Assembly: GCF_017876535.1 (NCBI RefSeq)
Contig: NZ_JAGIOF010000002.1
Location: 1-15,018, forward strand
DNA: 15,018 nt
Source of the DNA: Paeniglutamicibacter kerguelensis
GTDB taxonomy: Bacteria > Actinomycetota > Actinomycetes > Actinomycetales > Micrococcaceae
Direction: 5' to 3'
Below, piece after piece: positions 11,803-15,018 of the stretch; within the stretch, counting starts at the first letter, position 1; each line of letters begins with the position of its first letter. Both the position numbers and the translations under genes were made by a program. The notes beneath the pieces are model-generated. The model did no database searches. It saw only the letters and a list, made by a program, of their open reading frames with translations, and was not told where the DNA came from.

Positions 11803-12183
11803 TCACTCCCAGCCCCGCTCTGAATGGTTCACGGGGCGATGATACTGTCCTTCCTCCTTCGCGTTCACTGCGTCCTCCTCACGGAAATACCATCCGCGAA
11901 CCGCCCCTGAGCCAACGCTCGCGACCAGCCAATGGGGCTTCGCCTTTTCCATACGTCCGACGCTATCGGTGTAGAGGCCGCGGCGATCAGGTGGGGGGAG
12001 GCGCAGTGTCGCCCCACATTTATTAATGATGCGGTTCACTTGCATGCGCGAGAACCCGGAGGCTTGCGCGATCTCTGTGACTTTCACGCGGTGTTCGTAT
12101 GCGCGGAGGATGCTCTCCTCGAGGCGAAGGTTGGCGGACTGAGCGGCCAAGCGGGCGTCCTTGATGTCGGAAATTACTGTCAT
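11803..12183 (-). CDS. Small helix-turn-helix protein, probable regulator (copy 2)
   Basis: Same 126-residue protein as at 4292-4672, apparently leaderless. Confidence 0.75.
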   Translation of the reverse strand: MTVISDIKDARLAAQSANLRLEESILRAYEHRVKVTEIAQASGFSRMQVNRIINKCGATLRLPPPDRRGLYTDSVGRMEKAKPHWLVASVGSGAVRGWYFREEDAVNAKEEGQYHRPVNHSERGWE

Positions 12184-12191
12184 GGGCAAAC

Positions 12192-12221
12192 TGTAACATT
12201 AAGTTACAAATGTAACATAAT
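12192..12221. promoter_or_regulatory. TGTAAC operator in divergent promoter region (copy 2)
   Basis: Repeat of the three TGTAAC half-sites at 4681-4710. Confidence 0.55.
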
Positions 12222-12298
12222 CGACAATCGATGGTGCGGACAAAATACCGCCGCCGAAAGACATATCTTGTTCGAAAACATTGAGACCTAAAGAACTG

Positions 12299-12325
12299 TC
12301 TTCCTTCCTGGGTAAGTTGGGAAGA
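12299..12325 (+). promoter_or_regulatory. Hairpin that can mask the nuclease ribosome binding site (copy 2)
   Basis: Repeat of 4788-4814. Confidence 0.35.
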
Positions 12326-12329
12326 TCAA

Positions 12330-13307
12330 TTGAATGAAACTTCATGGGGTGAGTCAGTGGGCTGGGAAGCCGAATACGACGCGGTAAACAAAGCCGCTGA
12401 AGAATTTGTCTTTGGCCGTTGGCGGGCAGGGATGGAAAACGCAGACGGCTCCAACGACGCAGCGCTCCAGTACCGTGATACAACATGGCCTCAGCGCAAG
12501 CCCTGCCCACCTGTGTATCTCCCTCCGACATGGATCAAAGATGTCTGGTTATGCGGCCTCTTGGTGATCCTGTTTCTTTTTCTGTTGTTATGGTTTGGAT
12601 CTAGCTTCGGCGCAGATCCAACTTTGTCGATCCTCTGTGCATTGCTGTGGTCTCTGTTGTGGTGGGCCGTATTCTCCTCCGCGAAAAAAACTGCCGCGCG
12701 CAAAAGCATTCCGCACTACACATGGCAGAAGGTTCGACAGACACGTCTGGCTGTCACTATGCAATTCAACGACGCAGCTGTAGCCGTGAACGCGCGATTG
12801 AACGGCGCCAAGCGCGCACAAAAAGCCGAGGAAATTGCACGGATTCAAGCGCGTGAACTCCAAGAATCGATGGAACGCGAAGCTGCGCTTGAGCGTGAGG
12901 AGGCCATGCGGCGGCCGCAACCAGTCTTCGACTGCACGCACCAGGAAGCCGAAGCACTGGCTGCCAGATGGATGCGATACCTCGGTGAGGAAGATGCCGT
13001 GGTCTCCCAAGCAACACGAGATGGCGGCATTGATGTGGTTTCGAACCGGTTTGTTGCTGAGGTAAAGCATCATGCAATGCCAGTGGGACCCCTCTACGTG
13101 CGTGCGATTGTTGGTGTCGCATACAACCTCGGCAAGTCCCCGGTGTTCTTTTCACTCAACGGTTATACGAGAGACGCCGAAGAATTTGGTCGCCAAGCCG
13201 GCGCTTTGCTCTTTGTTTACAATCCTGAACGCGGAACGCTTCACGGTGTAACAAAAGCAAGCCGCACGGCTATACGTGAAGGCCTTGCCAGCGTTCTGGA
13301 ACACTAG
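12330..13307 (+). CDS. Membrane-anchored Mrr-like nuclease (copy 2)
   Basis: Same 325-residue protein as at 4819-5796: two membrane segments, charged helical linker, Mrr-type domain with Asp235, Glu244 and Lys246. TTG start. Confidence 0.85.
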   Translation: MNETSWGESVGWEAEYDAVNKAAEEFVFGRWRAGMENADGSNDAALQYRDTTWPQRKPCPPVYLPPTWIKDVWLCGLLVILFLFLLLWFGSSFGADPTLSILCALLWSLLWWAVFSSAKKTAARKSIPHYTWQKVRQTRLAVTMQFNDAAVAVNARLNGAKRAQKAEEIARIQARELQESMEREAALEREEAMRRPQPVFDCTHQEAEALAARWMRYLGEEDAVVSQATRDGGIDVVSNRFVAEVKHHAMPVGPLYVRAIVGVAYNLGKSPVFFSLNGYTRDAEEFGRQAGALLFVYNPERGTLHGVTKASRTAIREGLASVLEH

Positions 13308-13318
13308 ATAAATTCTGG

Positions 13319-14065
13319 CTATCGTTCGTATCCTTCATCGCGTCCAAGCTGCGGCGGTGTGTACGGACGCGCCACAGGAGTGATCCCCTTGGCAGGTCCA
13401 CGGGTCGTGGGTGGGTTCGGGAAACTCGCCTCCCGCATCTTCTGAATCTTGGCTCTCTGTTCGTCCAATTCACGCTGCTCACGCTCTTTCACGGCCCGGT
13501 GTGAACCCAGTGTCCGGGCCTTGCCCTTGAATTCTTCCCGCTCGGCGCTGACCGCTAGTTTCGGCTGGTTCCGTCGCCGGGGAGCCTCCACCAGCTTGTG
13601 TTCGCGCTCAAGCTTCGTGCAGGCGCTCTGTGCCGCGCGGCGGTCGTTCCTGGCATGCCAGACCTCGCCCAGATCGTTGACCCGGGAGACCACCAGGTGC
13701 ACGTGGTCATGACCGTGGCGCACCATCACCCACGGATGATCCGCAAAGCCCATGTCCTCGGCAAACGACTGCCCCATGTCGGCCCACGTCGCATCCGACA
13801 ACGTCCTATCCTGTGCGGTGTTGCGCAGCGAAACATGCCAGACGGGGTTCTTGATCTCCCGGCGGGTGTTGAGCGCCTTGCGCAACTCCCCGGCCCACTG
13901 GGACGGGTCGGTGTGGCCCTCCATGCCGACATTGGAGGCAATCACGATGCCGCCCGACTGCTTGGATCCGCCGAACTCGTAGGCGTGCTCGTTCGCGTTG
14001 CCCGGCCCGTGCAGGTAGGCGCCGATGTCCCCGGGGTTGTTCCCCCGGGTGATTTTCGCGATCAC
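13319..14065 (-). CDS. mobA: Short MOBP-like relaxase (copy 2)
   Basis: Same 248-residue relaxase as at 5808-6554 (Tyr17; His117, His121, His123), with the GTGA overlap to mobC. Confidence 0.92.
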   Translation of the reverse strand: MIAKITRGNNPGDIGAYLHGPGNANEHAYEFGGSKQSGGIVIASNVGMEGHTDPSQWAGELRKALNTRREIKNPVWHVSLRNTAQDRTLSDATWADMGQSFAEDMGFADHPWVMVRHGHDHVHLVVSRVNDLGEVWHARNDRRAAQSACTKLEREHKLVEAPRRRNQPKLAVSAEREEFKGKARTLGSHRAVKEREQRELDEQRAKIQKMREASFPNPPTTRGPAKGITPVARPYTPPQLGRDEGYER

Positions 14066-14541
14066 GGCAGCTCACCGCGCACGCGGGCCAGTTCCTCGCG
14101 GGTCGCCTGCACGGCCTCCAGCAACTCGGGACTGGACGGGGCGTGCCCGGAATTCACGGCACGCACCAACTGGTTCAGGTTCGACCCCACCCGCCCCAGA
14201 TCCGCGCGCAGCTTCGCTATCTCACCCGCAGCGCCAATGTGATTTGAATCACTAACATCTAGCTGGGCTAGAATCTCGCCTCTCGCCCAGGCCGAAACCG
14301 ATCGATCCCCAGCTGCCGCAATCAAGGCCGCGTGCTCTTCCTCGGTCAACGACATCGACACCCGACGCGTGCGCGGGTTCTCAACCGTCGGCCGGCCCGC
14401 CTTGCGTGGCTCGAACACTGGACGCGCTGCTGCAGCATCCGCGGCCTCCGCCTCTTGTTTGGCCTTTAGAGCTTCCCCGGCCAGAACCCACGGACTCACC
14501 GGGGTACTCGGTGCCGGGCTTTTCCGGGAAAACAACGCCAT
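14062..14541 (-). CDS. mobC: MobC-like accessory mobilization protein (copy 2)
   Basis: Same 159-residue protein as at 6551-7030. Confidence 0.9.
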   Translation of the reverse strand: MALFSRKSPAPSTPVSPWVLAGEALKAKQEAEAADAAAARPVFEPRKAGRPTVENPRTRRVSMSLTEEEHAALIAAAGDRSVSAWARGEILAQLDVSDSNHIGAAGEIAKLRADLGRVGSNLNQLVRAVNSGHAPSSPELLEAVQATREELARVRGELP

Positions 14542-14614
14542 GCGAACCATCCTTTGCGAGACCGCCCCGCGGTCGAAAACAAGCCCTCCGCAGGAGCAAG
14601 GGGCGATGAGCCGG

Positions 14615-14660
14615 AACGAAAACTGTCAGCGAGGAACGAGCGGTACGACAGTTTTCCGTT
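14615..14660. other. oriT candidate inverted repeat 1 (copy 2)
   Basis: Repeat of 7104-7149. Confidence 0.5.
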
Positions 14661-14681
14661 ACGGGGAATCATACCTTGCAT

Positions 14682-14728
14682 CTGTCCCAGGGCGTCCGAC
14701 GAAGGAGAACCAGCGCGCTCTGGGACAG
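14682..14728. other. oriT candidate inverted repeat 2 (copy 2)
   Basis: Repeat of 7171-7217. Confidence 0.45.
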
Positions 14729-14748
14729 GGGGCCGGACAGGGGGCCGG
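14725..14748. repeat. Tandem 12-bp direct repeat in oriT region (copy 2)
   Basis: Repeat of 7214-7237. Confidence 0.5.
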
Positions 14749-14799
14749 ACACGGGACCGACGACCCCAAGTGAACACGCGGAGGGAGCGGGGCCGGCCC

Positions 14800-14853
14800 A
14801 TCAACCGCAGCGCAGCGGAGGTTGATCCAGGGGGCACTGCGAAGCGTGCCCCC
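14800..14853. other. Paired hairpins, possible nic region (copy 2)
   Basis: Repeat of 7289-7342. Confidence 0.35.
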
Positions 14854-14970
14854 TACGCCACCCACACGCCCCAGGTATTCGGGGGTACGTCATTGAGACC
14901 ACGTCAAAAACAGGGCTTCGGAACCTGTTGTGATCACGACGCCACACAGCCCAGCGAAGCGGGCCGGATC

Positions 14971-15018
14971 TTGCCCCGCGGGTAGAATCACAGCCGATAT
15001 ACAAACAAACCCGGGGGA
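14971..15018 (+). promoter_or_regulatory. Lipoprotein leader, cut at the window end
   Basis: Repeat of 7460-7507: weak promoter motifs and the GGGGGA Shine-Dalgarno are present, but the four bases before the final A-ATG are missing. On a circle this leader would serve the gene at position 2. Confidence 0.45.

Larger units (their letters stand above)
7512..15018. repeat. Second copy of the unit, 4 bases short
   Basis: This is the second head-to-tail copy. It ends in the lipoprotein leader, matching unit position 7507, so the last four bases of the unit (A-G-A-A, positions 7508-7511) are missing. If the window were closed into a circle, one of the two lipoprotein genes would have its Shine-Dalgarno-to-ATG gap shortened by four bases. 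A true plasmid dimer would be 15,022 bp, so the missing four bases suggest a contig end rather than biology. Confidence 0.95.
14542..15018. other. Candidate oriT and truncated lipoprotein leader (copy 2)
   Basis: Repeat of 7031-7507. It stops inside the lipoprotein Shine-Dalgarno at the window end; on a circle it would lead into the gene at position 2. Confidence 0.6.

Noticed and set aside
1..15018. Transposon, insertion sequence or CRISPR array
   Set aside because: No transposase, no terminal inverted repeats at unit ends, and no regular repeat-spacer series. The only large repeat is the unit itself.

Overview
The window is almost exactly two head-to-tail copies of one 7,511-bp unit. Position x recurs at x+7511 throughout, every protein is the same in both copies, and I saw no base differences where I compared them. 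The total is 15,018 bases, 4 short of two full units, and the window starts and stops at nearly the same point of the unit. No flanking DNA of another kind is present. The simplest reading is a circular plasmid of 7,511 bp written as a head-to-tail dimer, either by an assembler or as a real dimer. GC-rich DNA, frequent GTG/TTG starts, a lipoprotein with an actinobacterial-style signal, a DUF3761-like tail and a MobC/relaxase pair typical of actinobacterial mobilizable plasmids point to a high-GC actinobacterium. An Arthrobacter-like member of the Micrococcaceae is my guess; this is inference, with no search run.

Layout of one unit (copy 1; add 7511 for copy 2). 2-394 (+): small lipoprotein. 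395-1128: long structured non-coding region with several inverted repeats and an AT-rich patch. 1129-1641 (+): helix-turn-helix/coiled-coil protein with iteron-like repeats inside the gene, the best candidate for replication initiator or its partner, because nothing else resembles a known Rep. 1843-2130 (-) and 2352-2588 (-): two small unknown proteins, each with its own terminator. 2671-3333 (-): serine resolvase with a 12-bp-arm inverted repeat at its start, probably its promoter/recombination site. 3474-4184 (-): single-pass membrane protein with a DUF3761-like C-terminus. 4292-4672 (-): small helix-turn-helix regulator. 4819-5796 (+): divergently transcribed protein with two membrane segments, a charged helix and an Mrr-like PD-(D/E)XK nuclease domain. 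5808-6554 (-) and 6551-7030 (-): short MOBP-like relaxase and MobC, translationally coupled. 7031-7511: inverted and direct repeats that look like the oriT region, followed by the lipoprotein leader.

Working model: the plasmid is mobilizable but not self-transmissible (relaxase, MobC and oriT, no type IV secretion genes). It keeps itself monomeric with a resolvase and carries an accessory module: regulator, membrane-tethered Mrr-type nuclease and a surface-exposed DUF3761-like protein. That module is the most likely place for an undescribed function, such as defence or exclusion of incoming DNA at the membrane. The second open question is how the plasmid replicates, since no recognised initiator family is visible.
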